Assembly (NCBI GenBank): GCA_946220775.1
Contig: CAMIFC010000001.1
Coordinates: 124,001-188,000, forward strand
Direction: 5' to 3'
Source of the DNA: an uncultured Corynebacterium sp.
GTDB taxonomy: Bacteria; Actinomycetota; Actinomycetes; Mycobacteriales; Mycobacteriaceae
DNA: 64,000 nucleotides
In this document: in pieces, positions 35,144-44,900 of the stretch
Layout of the letters: every line of letters begins with the position of its first letter
How positions within the stretch are numbered: position 1 is the stretch's first letter
Notes under the pieces: generated by a model
Seen by the model: only the letters and a program-made list of their open reading frames with translations
Told to the model about the DNA's origin: nothing
The model's database searches: none
Translations under genes and position numbers: made by a program

Positions 35144-36366
35144 CGGAGCCACAGCGAGTAGGCGAGCGCAAGGGGGTCGCAGACACCCAGTCCGATGCTG
35201 ATCTTCCGGAACTAACCCCTTCTGAACTGCAGCGTTACGCTCGGCACCTCAATCTTGCAGGTGTCGGCCCGACGGGGCAACGGAAGTTGAAGGCAGCATC
35301 CGTGCTGGTCATCGGCGCGGGCGGGCTGGGCGCGCCGGTGTTGCAGTACCTCGGCGCGGCCGGAGTCGGGTCGATCACGATCATGGACGACGACGTTGTC
35401 GAGGAATCCAACCTGCAGCGCCAGGTGATCCACACCGAGTCCAGCGCAGGGATGTCGAAGGTCGATTCTGCTGCCCGCGCGGTGCGCGCATTGAACTCGA
35501 ACGTGTCGGTGACCACGGTGAATTCTTTCCTCAATCCCACCAATGCGGCCGAACTGTTTTCCTCGCATGACCTGGTCTTGGATGGCTCCGACAACTTCGC
35601 GACCCGTTATCTGTCGAGCGATGCCGCGGAAATCACGGGAACCCCGCTGGTGTGGGGAACGATTGCTCAGTTCGCCGGGCAATTGGCTGTCTTTTGGTCG
35701 GGGAAGGGGCCCATGCTGCGGGACATTTATCCGGACATCCCTGACCCGGATTCTGTGCCGTCGTGCGCCGCAGGTGGTGTGTTGGGCGCGCTGCCTGGCT
35801 TGGTTGGATCCTTCATGGCGATGGAAGGGCTGAAGATCATCACTGGTGTGGGGGAGCCCGCCGTCGGCAAGCTGGTCCTCATCGATGCGTTGACCACGAG
35901 CACCCGCACTCTGCGCGTCAGCCGCGATCCAGGTCGCCCTGCGGTCACCGAGCTCAGCGAGGAACTCATCGACGCCTGCCGTGGTGCAGCGCCAGTGCCC
36001 AGCATCAGCCCCGAGGATTTCTCCCGTATTTTTTCGGACGCCAACCGGGCGCCAGTCCTGATCGACGTCCGTGGCGATGAGGAGCGCGACGAGGTCGGAG
36101 TGATCGCTGGTTCCCATCAGATCTTGCTTGCGGACATCAAGGAGCAAGGATGGGCTGCAGTGGAGCGCGCGGCGGCTGCGGGCGGCTTCGATGCCAGTGC
36201 TGCGGCAGATGGGGCACCGCTGGTCGTGCACTGCCATGCTGGGGTGCGGTCAGCTGATGCCGTGCGCAGGTTGTTGGCAGAACGTCCCGATGCGAATGTG
36301 CGTAGTTTGTCCGGTGGCATTGCCGCGTGGCAGGTAACGGGCCGGGACGAAGCAGAGAATGGATAG
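35140..36366 (+). CDS. thiF: ThiF/MoeZ-type adenylyltransferase with rhodanese domain
   Basis: A 408-residue fusion. The E1-like domain (about 20-270) has the ATP motif VLVIGAGGLGAPVLQYLGAA and the catalytic Cys in SVPSCAAGGVLG. It lacks the zinc-binding CXXC of classic MoeB, as in actinobacterial MoeZ. The rhodanese domain (about 295-405) has the active-site loop HCHAGVRS. Such proteins adenylate sulfur-carrier proteins and pass on a persulfide; the position in the thi operon points to ThiS as substrate, but MoaD- or CysO-type carriers are possible too. An octamer copy after six Ts (36036) lies in the linker. Confidence 0.9.
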   Translation: MTEPQRVGERKGVADTQSDADLPELTPSELQRYARHLNLAGVGPTGQRKLKAASVLVIGAGGLGAPVLQYLGAAGVGSITIMDDDVVEESNLQRQVIHTESSAGMSKVDSAARAVRALNSNVSVTTVNSFLNPTNAAELFSSHDLVLDGSDNFATRYLSSDAAEITGTPLVWGTIAQFAGQLAVFWSGKGPMLRDIYPDIPDPDSVPSCAAGGVLGALPGLVGSFMAMEGLKIITGVGEPAVGKLVLIDALTTSTRTLRVSRDPGRPAVTELSEELIDACRGAAPVPSISPEDFSRIFSDANRAPVLIDVRGDEERDEVGVIAGSHQILLADIKEQGWAAVERAAAAGGFDASAAADGAPLVVHCHAGVRSADAVRRLLAERPDANVRSLSGGIAAWQVTGRDEAENG

Positions 36367-36376
36367 GATAGTGCCC

Positions 36377-36889
36377 ATGCGAGTAGTGTGCCCAGGTTCT
36401 TTTGACCCGGTGACCAACGGTCACCTTGATATTTTCACGCGCGCGGCGGCTCATTGGGAGGAGGTCACCGTGCTGGTGACTTATAACCCCAATAAGAAAG
36501 GTTTGTTTAACGAGGAGGAGCGGGTCTCGTTAATTGAGCGGGCGTTGGATGCACTGCCAGCGGATCGGCGTCCGAAAAATATCAAGGTCGATACGTGGAA
36601 CACATTGTTGGTCGACTACCTGAAGAAGCACAACGTCACGGCCATGGTGAAGGGGCTGCGGAGCTCGCTGGATTATGAGTACGAATTGCCGATGGCTCAG
36701 ATGAATCAGCGGCTATCCGGAGCGGAGACGTTCTTCCTGTTGACCAGCCCGGAATACGGTTATGTGTCCTCCACACTGTGCAAGGAAGTCGCCAAGTACG
36801 GCGGGGATGTGTCCGGGCTGCTGCCTGAACCAGTAGCTGACGCGGTGATGACGAAGTACCGCGATCTGGGATTCGGCCGACAGGATTAG
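36377..36889 (+). CDS. coaD: Phosphopantetheine adenylyltransferase CoaD
   Basis: A 170-residue nucleotidyltransferase of CoA biosynthesis. The motif GSFDPVTNGHLDI at the N-terminus and the ending region YGYVSSTLCKEVAKYGGDVS are diagnostic. ATG at 36377 gives the standard start MRVVCPGSFDP. An imperfect relative of the dispersed motif (36567-36583) matches the trmD copy at 16 of 17 bases. Confidence 0.96.
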   Translation: MRVVCPGSFDPVTNGHLDIFTRAAAHWEEVTVLVTYNPNKKGLFNEEERVSLIERALDALPADRRPKNIKVDTWNTLLVDYLKKHNVTAMVKGLRSSLDYEYELPMAQMNQRLSGAETFFLLTSPEYGYVSSTLCKEVAKYGGDVSGLLPEPVADAVMTKYRDLGFGRQD

Positions 36890-37010
36890 CGCCTGAATCC
36901 TTGGGGCGGGGGGACACCTGAAACCGCACATGCAAAGTGACGGTTGTTAATTACTGATACAGGTGTGTCTAACTCGGCGCACCAGAACAATAGATGGAAT
37001 AGTGGTAGCC

Positions 37011-37820
37011 ATGTACAAAACCTTCCAAGGTATGGACGACCTTCAGCACATGGTGGAGCAGGCCTATGGCGTGCCCATGACCTCTAATTGCATGGTGCCG
37101 CGTCGGGAAGTCTTGGACATCCTCGATGAAATGCGCAATGCAATCCCCATCGAAATGGACGATGCACAGGACGTGCTTGACCACCGCGACGGAATCCTCA
37201 ACGACGCGCAGGGTCGTTCCGAAACGATGATCAACGAGGCGGAGCAGGAGCGCGATAATATTCTCGCCGATGCTCGTGCTCGCGCTGAAGCCATGATTCA
37301 GGATGCCGAGGAGCGCGCGACGACCACCGTTGCGCAGGCAGAAGACGAAGCTGATCGCCTGGTCACGGAAGCTCGCCACGAGTACGACCACGTCACCGAG
37401 CGTGCGGCAGCGGAGGCTGATCGCCTGGTCACCTCGGGTAATGAGTCCTACCAGCGCTCCGTCGATGAAGGTATTGCTGAGCAGCAGCGCCTGGTCTCTG
37501 AGTCCGAGGTTGTGCGCAATGCTGACGCCGAAGCACAGCGCATCGTCCAGTCCGCCCACGCGGATTCCGATCGTCTACGCAAGGAATGCGATCGTTACGT
37601 GGATTCCTCGCTTGCCGAGTTTGAGGAAACACTATCGACCACCCTGCGGAGCGTCGGCCGGGACCGCGCCGCGCTACGAAAGGGAGCGGGTGTTTCTGGT
37701 CTGCGAAGCGATTCGCCATACGGCGGTTCCAACTACGGTGAGGGCGACTATGCCCAGCGGCGCTACCGCGACGAAGGGGCGCCTGGTTACCGAAATGAGC
37801 GGGAGCCGGGTACAAATTAG
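37011..37820 (+). CDS. sepIVA: SepIVA-like DivIVA-domain coiled-coil protein
   Basis: A 269-residue protein with a DivIVA-like N-terminal region (MYKTFQGMDDLQHMVEQAYG, VPRREVLDILDEMR) and a long Ala/Glu/Arg coiled coil (about 60-225), then a Gly/Tyr/Arg-rich tail. The mycobacterial homologue SepIVA is a septum-associated factor next to the DUF177 and rnc genes, as here. ATG at 37011 is preferred over an upstream in-frame start. Three bases separate its stop from the DUF177 gene. Confidence 0.85.
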   Translation: MYKTFQGMDDLQHMVEQAYGVPMTSNCMVPRREVLDILDEMRNAIPIEMDDAQDVLDHRDGILNDAQGRSETMINEAEQERDNILADARARAEAMIQDAEERATTTVAQAEDEADRLVTEARHEYDHVTERAAAEADRLVTSGNESYQRSVDEGIAEQQRLVSESEVVRNADAEAQRIVQSAHADSDRLRKECDRYVDSSLAEFEETLSTTLRSVGRDRAALRKGAGVSGLRSDSPYGGSNYGEGDYAQRRYRDEGAPGYRNEREPGTN

Positions 37821-37823
37821 GGT

Positions 37824-38405
37824 ATGAGTAACCCTTTTATCCTTGATGTACACGACATTCTTCGGCAGCAAGGAGCGCCCGAGCACATCCAGACCTCGGG
37901 TGAATCACCACTACACCTCGGCGGGGAAATGTTCGGCATTGCCAAGGGATCGACGGTGACCGTTGATGTGCTGCTCACCAACCTCGGTGAAGCGATCATG
38001 GTTGATGGCACCATCATCGGCACTGCGGATGGCGAGTGCGCGCGCTGCTTGCGCGACTTCCATAACCCCCTGGAGGTCAAGGTCCACCAGGTGTTTGGCA
38101 CCTCACCGGATTTCATCACGAGCGACAGCTCTGAAGATGACGAGGACGTTGACGAGCCACCGGTCGTCGTCGATGACAAGATCGACCTCACCCAAACGAT
38201 CGTGGACGAAGCGGGGCTGAACGCCCCATTCAGCCCGACGTGCGATAACTTCCGCATGGAATGCGAGGATTCCACCCCAGAGCCAGACGGTATTTCCGAA
38301 GAGGTCGAAGCCGAGGAAAAGTTGGATCCGCGCTGGGCTGGATTGGAGAAATTCAAGAACCTCGCTGAAGGTTCGGATGCCGATAACCGCGGCGGGGAGG
38401 CGTAG
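37824..38405 (+). CDS. DUF177 (YceD-family) protein
   Basis: A 193-residue protein of the family linked to large-subunit ribosome synthesis and 23S rRNA processing in other bacteria. GECARCLRDFHNPLEVKVHQ gives the first part of its Cys signature, with CDNFRMEC in the second half, both typical. The middle is acidic (SSEDDEDVDEPPVV). In many genomes rpmF follows this gene; here rnc does, after 6 bp. Confidence 0.88.
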   Translation: MSNPFILDVHDILRQQGAPEHIQTSGESPLHLGGEMFGIAKGSTVTVDVLLTNLGEAIMVDGTIIGTADGECARCLRDFHNPLEVKVHQVFGTSPDFITSDSSEDDEDVDEPPVVVDDKIDLTQTIVDEAGLNAPFSPTCDNFRMECEDSTPEPDGISEEVEAEEKLDPRWAGLEKFKNLAEGSDADNRGGEA

Positions 38406-38411
38406 TACCCC

Positions 38412-39149
38412 ATGGCACGCAAGCGCCGATTGACCGGGGAGGCCGCTCTTCGAGCCGCCTACGGCAAGTCTGATCATGCGCCACTGTTGGCGGCGTGGGG
38501 AGTGGATCTGCCTGATCAAGTTCTCCGACTCGCGCTGACCCACCGGTCTTTTGCCAATGAGAATGACCACCTGCCGAATAACGAACGGTTGGAGTTCTTG
38601 GGCGATGCCGTGCTGGGATTGTCTGTCGCCGAACAGCTTTACCGCCAGTATCCGGATCGCAGTGAATCCGACATCTCCAAGATGCGCGCCAGCGTGGTGA
38701 ACCAGTATGCATTGGCCGACGTGGCACGCAAACTGGACTTGGGTGAATACATTCTGCTCGGCCGCGGCGAGATGAAAACCGATGGGAAGGACAAGGACTC
38801 AATCTTGTCCGACACCGTCGAGGCGATCTTGGGTGCGATCTACCTGGAACACGGATTCGCCATTGCTCGTGCGACTGTATTGCGCCTGTTCCAGGACAAG
38901 ATCGACACGGCACTGGCGGTGGGCTTGAACATGGACTGGAAGACGACCGTCCAGGAGCGCCTCAGCGAACGCGGCATGGGCCACCCCGAGTACCGCACCG
39001 AGTCCGAGGGCCCGGAGCATGCGAAGTCCTTCTTCTCTACGTTGATCGTGGATGGCAAGGACATGACCACCGGCAAGGGCTCGACGAAGAAGGAAGCCGA
39101 GCACAAGGCCGCCCGCGCATTGGTCCACGAGTTGGTTTCGGGTGCCTGA
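38412..39149 (+). CDS. rnc: Ribonuclease III
   Basis: A 245-residue double-strand-specific endonuclease for rRNA and mRNA processing. The signature HRSFANENDHLPNNERLEFL continues into GDAVLGLSVAE, and the second acidic site is DTVEAILGAIYLEHG. The C-terminal double-stranded-RNA-binding domain ends GKGSTKKEAEHKAARALVHE. The last 8 nt overlap mutM. Confidence 0.97.
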   Translation: MARKRRLTGEAALRAAYGKSDHAPLLAAWGVDLPDQVLRLALTHRSFANENDHLPNNERLEFLGDAVLGLSVAEQLYRQYPDRSESDISKMRASVVNQYALADVARKLDLGEYILLGRGEMKTDGKDKDSILSDTVEAILGAIYLEHGFAIARATVLRLFQDKIDTALAVGLNMDWKTTVQERLSERGMGHPEYRTESEGPEHAKSFFSTLIVDGKDMTTGKGSTKKEAEHKAARALVHELVSGA

Positions 39150-40044
39150 ACTCCCAGAAGTTGAGGTCGTCCGCCGTGGCCTCGAATCGCACCTGTGCGG
39201 CGCCACCTTCACCACGGTTGCCGTTCAGCATCCGCGTGCCGTCCGTTCGCAGGTCGGCGGTGCCGAGGAGCTTTCGTTTCTTTTGGACGCCAGCCGGGTC
39301 GATGCGGTTCATCGACGGGGCAAGTATTTGTGGCTGGAGCTGTCTGCGGGGGACAAGCGACGGGCTCTCCTGGTTCATTTAGGGATGAGTGGCCAAATGC
39401 TGGTCACCAAAAAACCGGCGCAGGTGGATACACCGCTAGCTACAGTTGCGGATCCTCATGTGCGAATCCGAGCAACGCTCCAGCCACCAGCGGGTGGTGC
39501 CGAGTCCATCGAACTGAACTTTGTTGATCAGCGCACCTTCGGCGGCTGGCAAGTGGTGGACCTTGTCGCTGATCCACACGAACAGTTTGCGGCGATACCA
39601 GCTCCCATCGCGCACATTGCGCAGGATCCACTGGAGCCGGGGTTTGACGTCCAAAAAATTGGGCGGGCGATGCGGGCAAAACGCACGGAAATCAAGCGGG
39701 CGTTGCTGGACCAAAACCTCGTATCGGGCATCGGGAATATCTATGCTGACGAAGCACTGTGGGCTGCGCAATTGCGTCCGACGCGACGGACTCGGGGACT
39801 GCAGCAAGGGGAAGCGATCCGCTTGTTGACTGCGGCGCATGACGTTATGGTGCGAGCACTCGATGCCGGTGGAACCAGTTTTGATGCCCTCTACGTGAAT
39901 GTGGAGGGACAGTCCGGATACTTCGGACGCGCCTTGAACGTCTATGGGCGACAGGGTCAGGAATGTCCGCGGTGTGGCGGGACGATTCAACGGACGAAGT
40001 TCACGAACCGCTCTTCGCATTGGTGCCCAGGGTGCCAAAAATGA
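39142..40044 (+). CDS. mutM: Formamidopyrimidine-DNA glycosylase MutM (Fpg)
   Basis: A 300-residue bifunctional glycosylase/lyase that removes 8-oxoguanine. The N-terminus after the initiator is PELPEVEVVRRGL, with catalytic Pro and Glu. GKYLWLEL has the conserved Lys, LVSGIGNIYADEALW is typical, and the C-terminal zinc finger is CPRCGGTIQ...CPGCQK. The start is GTG. With mutT1 at 21.4 kb it gives two parts of the 8-oxoguanine system in one window. An octamer copy after TTTCTTTT (39285) encodes LLDAS. Confidence 0.96.
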   Translation: MPELPEVEVVRRGLESHLCGATFTTVAVQHPRAVRSQVGGAEELSFLLDASRVDAVHRRGKYLWLELSAGDKRRALLVHLGMSGQMLVTKKPAQVDTPLATVADPHVRIRATLQPPAGGAESIELNFVDQRTFGGWQVVDLVADPHEQFAAIPAPIAHIAQDPLEPGFDVQKIGRAMRAKRTEIKRALLDQNLVSGIGNIYADEALWAAQLRPTRRTRGLQQGEAIRLLTAAHDVMVRALDAGGTSFDALYVNVEGQSGYFGRALNVYGRQGQECPRCGGTIQRTKFTNRSSHWCPGCQK

Positions 40045-40069
40045 AGAAGCTGTAATGTAATCTGCTTCC

Positions 40070-41542
40070 ATGACAGCAATTGAGACCTTTATCTCAGACG
40101 TCATTAATGATGGCGTCTGGCAGATTCTGGCGTGGGTGTTGCTTGCCGCGGGCATCTACTTCGGCATCCGCACCGCCTTCGTGCAATTCCGGATGATCCC
40201 GGAAATGTTCCGCACCGTACGGCAAAAGTCCGACCCAGATGCGCCAGATACCGACATTTCGCCATTCAAGGCGTTTTCAATCTCGGCAGCATCTCGCGTG
40301 GGCACCGGCAACATTGTCGGTGTCGCGATCGCGATCTCCCTGGGTGGACCTGGTGCAGTGTTCTGGATGTGGATGATCGCGCTGGTCGGCGGTGCGACGT
40401 CCTTCGTGGAGTCGACGCTAGCGCAGTTGTGGAAAACGAAGGACGCCGACGGCTTCCGCGGTGGCCCGGCCTACTACATGACCCGCGGTTTGAATGCCCG
40501 GTGGCTGGCGGTTATTTTCGGCCTTGCGATTACGGTGACCTACGGGTTGGTCTACAACGCGGTGCAGACCAACTCCATCGTTGGTGCGATCAATACCTCC
40601 ATTCATGAAATCAACGGCACCCAGGAATCGGCCGGCATGGGTGTGCAGATCGTCATTGGCGCACTGATCGCGGTGATCACGGCGCTGATTATCTTTGGCG
40701 GCGTGCAGCGTATTGCTAACGTCACTCAGATCATGGTGCCGGTCATGGCATCCGCTTACATCCTTGTTGGGATCGTGGTCTTGGCACTGAACATCACCGA
40801 AATTCCAGGAATGTTCGCAGATATCGTTGGACACGCTTTGGGGCTGAAGGAATTCGCCGGTGCGGCGATTGGTGCGGCGTTCATGAACGGCATGCGCCGT
40901 GGCCTGTTCTCTAATGAGGCCGGTCAGGGTTCGGCGCCAAATGCGGCGGCGACGGCGAATGTGTCCCACCCAGCGAAGCAGGGGCTGGTGCAGACCTTGG
41001 GCGTATATTTCGACACGATCATTGTTTGTTCCATCACGGCTTTCATCATCTTGCTGTCGAACCCGGAGTTCGGTTCGAACACGGATTCCTCTCTGACCCA
41101 AACTGCGCTGGCAGGCCAAATCGGCAGCGTCGGCGTGCACATTGTGACGGTCATCCTCTTCTTCCTCGCGTTCTCCTCCGTGCTGGGTAACTACTACTTG
41201 GCGCAGGCGAACCTGCAGTACTTCACGAACAACAAGACTGTACTTGTGGCTTTCCGCGTGCTCGTGGTGATGTGCGTATTCGGTGGCGCAGTGGGTACCG
41301 TGCCACTGGTCTGGGCACTTGCGGATACGTTCGCGGCCACGATGGTGATCATCAACCTGATCGCGATCATCCCGCTGGGCCACGTGGCGTTCAAGCTGCT
41401 GAAGAACTACGTCGATCAGCGGAAGCAAGGGCTGGAGCCGGTGTTTCACCGAGACGACATCCCTGGCTTGCGCAATGTGGAGCTGTGGGATGGCTCCGAG
41501 CCAGTGACCACCCGGGAGTACTGGGACGCGAAGAAAGCTTAA
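40070..41542 (+). CDS. Sodium:alanine/glycine symporter, AGCS family
   Basis: A 490-residue membrane protein with about eleven hydrophobic segments. The AGCS signature region is SNEAGQGSAPNAAATANVSH, with SRVGTGNIVGVAIAISLGGP near the N-terminus. The family couples uptake of alanine or glycine to sodium. It follows mutM by 25 bp on the same strand but has no functional link to it. A GC-rich inverted repeat downstream (41543-41590) may terminate it. Confidence 0.93.
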   Translation: MTAIETFISDVINDGVWQILAWVLLAAGIYFGIRTAFVQFRMIPEMFRTVRQKSDPDAPDTDISPFKAFSISAASRVGTGNIVGVAIAISLGGPGAVFWMWMIALVGGATSFVESTLAQLWKTKDADGFRGGPAYYMTRGLNARWLAVIFGLAITVTYGLVYNAVQTNSIVGAINTSIHEINGTQESAGMGVQIVIGALIAVITALIIFGGVQRIANVTQIMVPVMASAYILVGIVVLALNITEIPGMFADIVGHALGLKEFAGAAIGAAFMNGMRRGLFSNEAGQGSAPNAAATANVSHPAKQGLVQTLGVYFDTIIVCSITAFIILLSNPEFGSNTDSSLTQTALAGQIGSVGVHIVTVILFFLAFSSVLGNYYLAQANLQYFTNNKTVLVAFRVLVVMCVFGGAVGTVPLVWALADTFAATMVIINLIAIIPLGHVAFKLLKNYVDQRKQGLEPVFHRDDIPGLRNVELWDGSEPVTTREYWDAKKA

Positions 41543-41607
41543 CGGTGGCGCCACCGGCGGCTCACGCTGGTGGCGTTGGGGGTTGACGCCGTGGCACACT
41601 ATGCGTC

Positions 41608-41919
41608 ATGAAACAAGGAACAACACCAAGCGACGATGTGCGATTGACTGCCTGGTGCCACGGCACCGTGCAGGGGGTGGGGTTCCGCTGGTGGGTTGCT
41701 GGCCAGGCTAAGGAACTGAATCTCGCGGGTGCGGCGACTAATTATCCGGATGGCCGGGTCCTCGTCACCGCCGAAGGGGAACGCACAGCTGCCGAAGAAT
41801 TGCTGCGTCGCTTGCAGCCCGGGGCACAGGGGCTACAACCACGGCGCCCAGGTCACGTGACGACCACCGTGGAAGTCTGGGGAACCCCTCGGGGGCTCAC
41901 GGGCTTTCAGCGACGCTAA
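41608..41919 (+). CDS. acyP: Acylphosphatase
   Basis: A 103-residue protein that hydrolyses acyl phosphates. The catalytic pattern VQGVGFRWW (Arg) and NYPDGRVLV (Asn) are intact. It lies 14 bp before smc, the usual corynebacterial and mycobacterial neighbourhood. The C-terminus is somewhat longer than the usual 90 residues. Confidence 0.93.
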   Translation: MKQGTTPSDDVRLTAWCHGTVQGVGFRWWVAGQAKELNLAGAATNYPDGRVLVTAEGERTAAEELLRRLQPGAQGLQPRRPGHVTTTVEVWGTPRGLTGFQRR

Positions 41920-41933
41920 GCTATGATTCTCCC

Positions 41934-44900
41934 ATGCACCTCAAGTCACTGACACTCAAAGGCTTCAAGTCCTTTGCGTCGTCAACGACCCTGAAACTGG
42001 AACCCGGCATCTGTGCAGTGGTGGGGCCAAACGGGTCGGGCAAATCGAACGTCGTCGACGCACTCGCGTGGGTGATGGGGGAACAGGGCGCGAAGACGCT
42101 GCGCGGCGGGAAGATGGAGGACGTCATCTTCGCCGGGGCGGGCGACCGCAAACCACTGGGGCGCGCGGAGGTCACGCTCACGATCGATAACTCCGACGGC
42201 AAGTTGCCCATCGAGTACTCCGAGGTATCGGTGACCCGCCGCATGTTCCGCGACGGTGCCAGTGAATACGAGATCAATGGTGCCAAGGCGCGGCTCATGG
42301 ATATTCAAGAGCTGCTGTCCGATTCGGGTATCGGCCGAGAGATGCACGTCATCGTCGGGCAGGGGCGACTATCCCAAATCCTGGAATCCAAACCCGAGGA
42401 GCGCAGGGCCTTCATCGAGGAAGCCGCGGGCGTGCTGAAACACCGGCGGCGAAAGGAAAAAGCCCAGCGCAAACTCGTCGGAATGCAAGCCAACCTGGAC
42501 CGGCTCCAGGACTTGACCGAGGAGCTACGCCGCCAGCTGGGGCCATTGGCGCGGCAGGCCGAGGCTGCCCAGCGGGCTTCCACTGTGCAGGCCACGATTC
42601 GCCAGGCGCGAGTGAATCTGGCCGCCCACCAGGTACGAACCCTATCCACACAGCTGCAAGAAGCCAGCGTTCACGCGGAACGCATGTCCGACGAGCTGTC
42701 GGTGGTTCAGGAAGACCTCGAGGAACACAGCGAAGAACTCGCGATCACGGAAGAGGAGCTGCGCACCGCGCTCGAAGAAGCCGAATCCGCCCGCACTCTG
42801 TGGTACCGCCTGTCAGCGGTGATGGAGAAAAACTCCGCTTCGCTGCGCATCGCCTCCGACCGTGCCCAGCAAACCGAAGAATCGAGCTGGACCGGGCCCG
42901 ATCCCACGGACCTGCTGGAACGAGCCGAACGTGCCGACGCGGAGCAAGCCGAGCTCGACGAAGCCGTGGAGTTCGCGCAGGAAAAGCTCGACAATATCCG
43001 CGACACCGTGGCGGAGAAGCAGGAGCGCGCACGCGAGGCCGAACGCGAACACATGGCCCAGGTCCGAGCCATCGCTGACCGACGGGAAGGCGTGGTCCGC
43101 CTGCTCGCCCAGCAGGAGGCCGCGCAGGATCGGATGTCCATCGCCGCCGCGGACGTTGAGCGCAATGAATCGGTCGTTGCGGAACAGGCCGAGATTTTAG
43201 AGGACGCCAGTGGTGACGTCCTCGACGCCAGCGATGAACTGTCCGAGGTGAAGACCAGCAGCAGTGGAATGGCGGATAATACCGAGCAATTTGATCGGGA
43301 AGTTAAGGACGCCGAGGCCCGGGCCGAAGACCTCCGCAACCAAGAACGCGCACTGGAACGAGAGATCGCAGCACTGGAAGCCACCATCGCCGGGTGGCGC
43401 GAACGGATGCGACCAACTGATGGGGCGGCGCTGGCTTCCACCACCGCGGCTGACCTTGGCTACTCCGTGGGCACGCTGGCGGAACACGTTCGGGCGAAGT
43501 CTGGCTGGGCACCAGCATTCGCTGCGGTGGTTGGGGCGGTCGCACCAACGGGGGTGGTCACTGCAGCTGCCGAGGAAGTCATTGCCGCACTTGAGGGAGC
43601 AAACGAAGGCCGTGCCTTGATTCTGGACCCGGAATTGGGCGACGCGTCTGAATCCAGTTGGCGACTCGACGCCGACCTTCCCGTTGGTCAGTGGCTGCTC
43701 GACCTGCTCTTCGCACCAGATAATGGGGAGATTCCAGCCGGTGTTGGCCGGGCTCTCAACGCCTTGTTGGTTGACGTCGTCGCGGTGGAAGACATCGCCG
43801 CGGCACGCCGGGTTGTTGATTCGGACGCCAGGCTGCGAGCAGTCACGAAAGCTGGCACGCTGTGTGGGCCTGGCTGGGTTGCTGCTGGCCAAGGTGGTGC
43901 TGCACCCGCCGTGGAATTGGCGGAGAAGATTAGTGATGCGCAGGGTGGCGTCCTAAAGAAAAACGAGGAATTGGCGGACCTGAAAGCAGCGCTGGAGGCG
44001 GCGCTGGACACGGCGGCGGAACGTCGGGCGGCAGCGGCGAGCGCGCGATCGGCAGCGCAGGAACAACGCGCAACGATCGCGGCAGCGGAGCAACGGCTCA
44101 AGGCTGCGGAAAACTCCGAACAGGCTGCCAAACGGGCTGTGGAGCGGGCGACGGTCGCGCGGGACTCTGCGGAGAAGCGCTTTGCGGACGCTGAAGCGGA
44201 ATTGCAGGAGGTCAACGACCGATTGGCGCGGGTGGAAGAACCTGGGGAATCGGACGAACCATCGACTGCGGAACGTGATCGCACGGCTCAGGAACTCACG
44301 CAGATTCGGGCAATGGAAACAGAAGCACGGCTGGACCTACGCACCGCGGAAGAACGGGCCGGTGCGACGCGTGGAAAAGCCGATAACCTGCGACGGCAGG
44401 CACGTCAGGAAGAAGCCGCGCGGAAACAACACGAAGTCAGCCGCGCCCGGCGAGCCGCGAAACGCAAAGCCGCCGAAGTAGTGCGTGACCAGGCGCAACG
44501 GGTGGGGCGACGCATCGAGGCCGCACTCGCGACGGCGCAGCAGAATCGCACGGTGACGGACCAGACTCACAAGCAGTGGCAAGCCACGATGCAACAGCAA
44601 AAGCAGAAGGTCGGGGAGCTCAACAGCCAGCTCGGGCGCATGACCAACGCAGCGCACGAGGCTGAGCTGGCGCGGAATAAGGCGCAACTCAAGCTCGAAC
44701 AAGCCGTGACAACCGCGATGGAACAGCTGACTATGACCACGGAACAGCTCCTTGCGGTGGATTTGCCGGAAGATTTCGACATGAGCGCGGCCCGTAAGGA
44801 ACTCAAGCAGGCCGAGCGGGATTTGAATTCGCTAGGCAAGGTCAACCCTCTGGCGCTGGAGGAGTACAAAGCGCTTGAGGAACGCTACTCGTTCTTGGCT

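Noticed and set aside
41543..41607. Perfect palindrome CGGTGGCGCCACCG after the AGCS gene as a regulator site
   Set aside because: It is next to other GC-rich inverted repeats at a gene end and is more simply part of a terminator; evidence is too thin to list.
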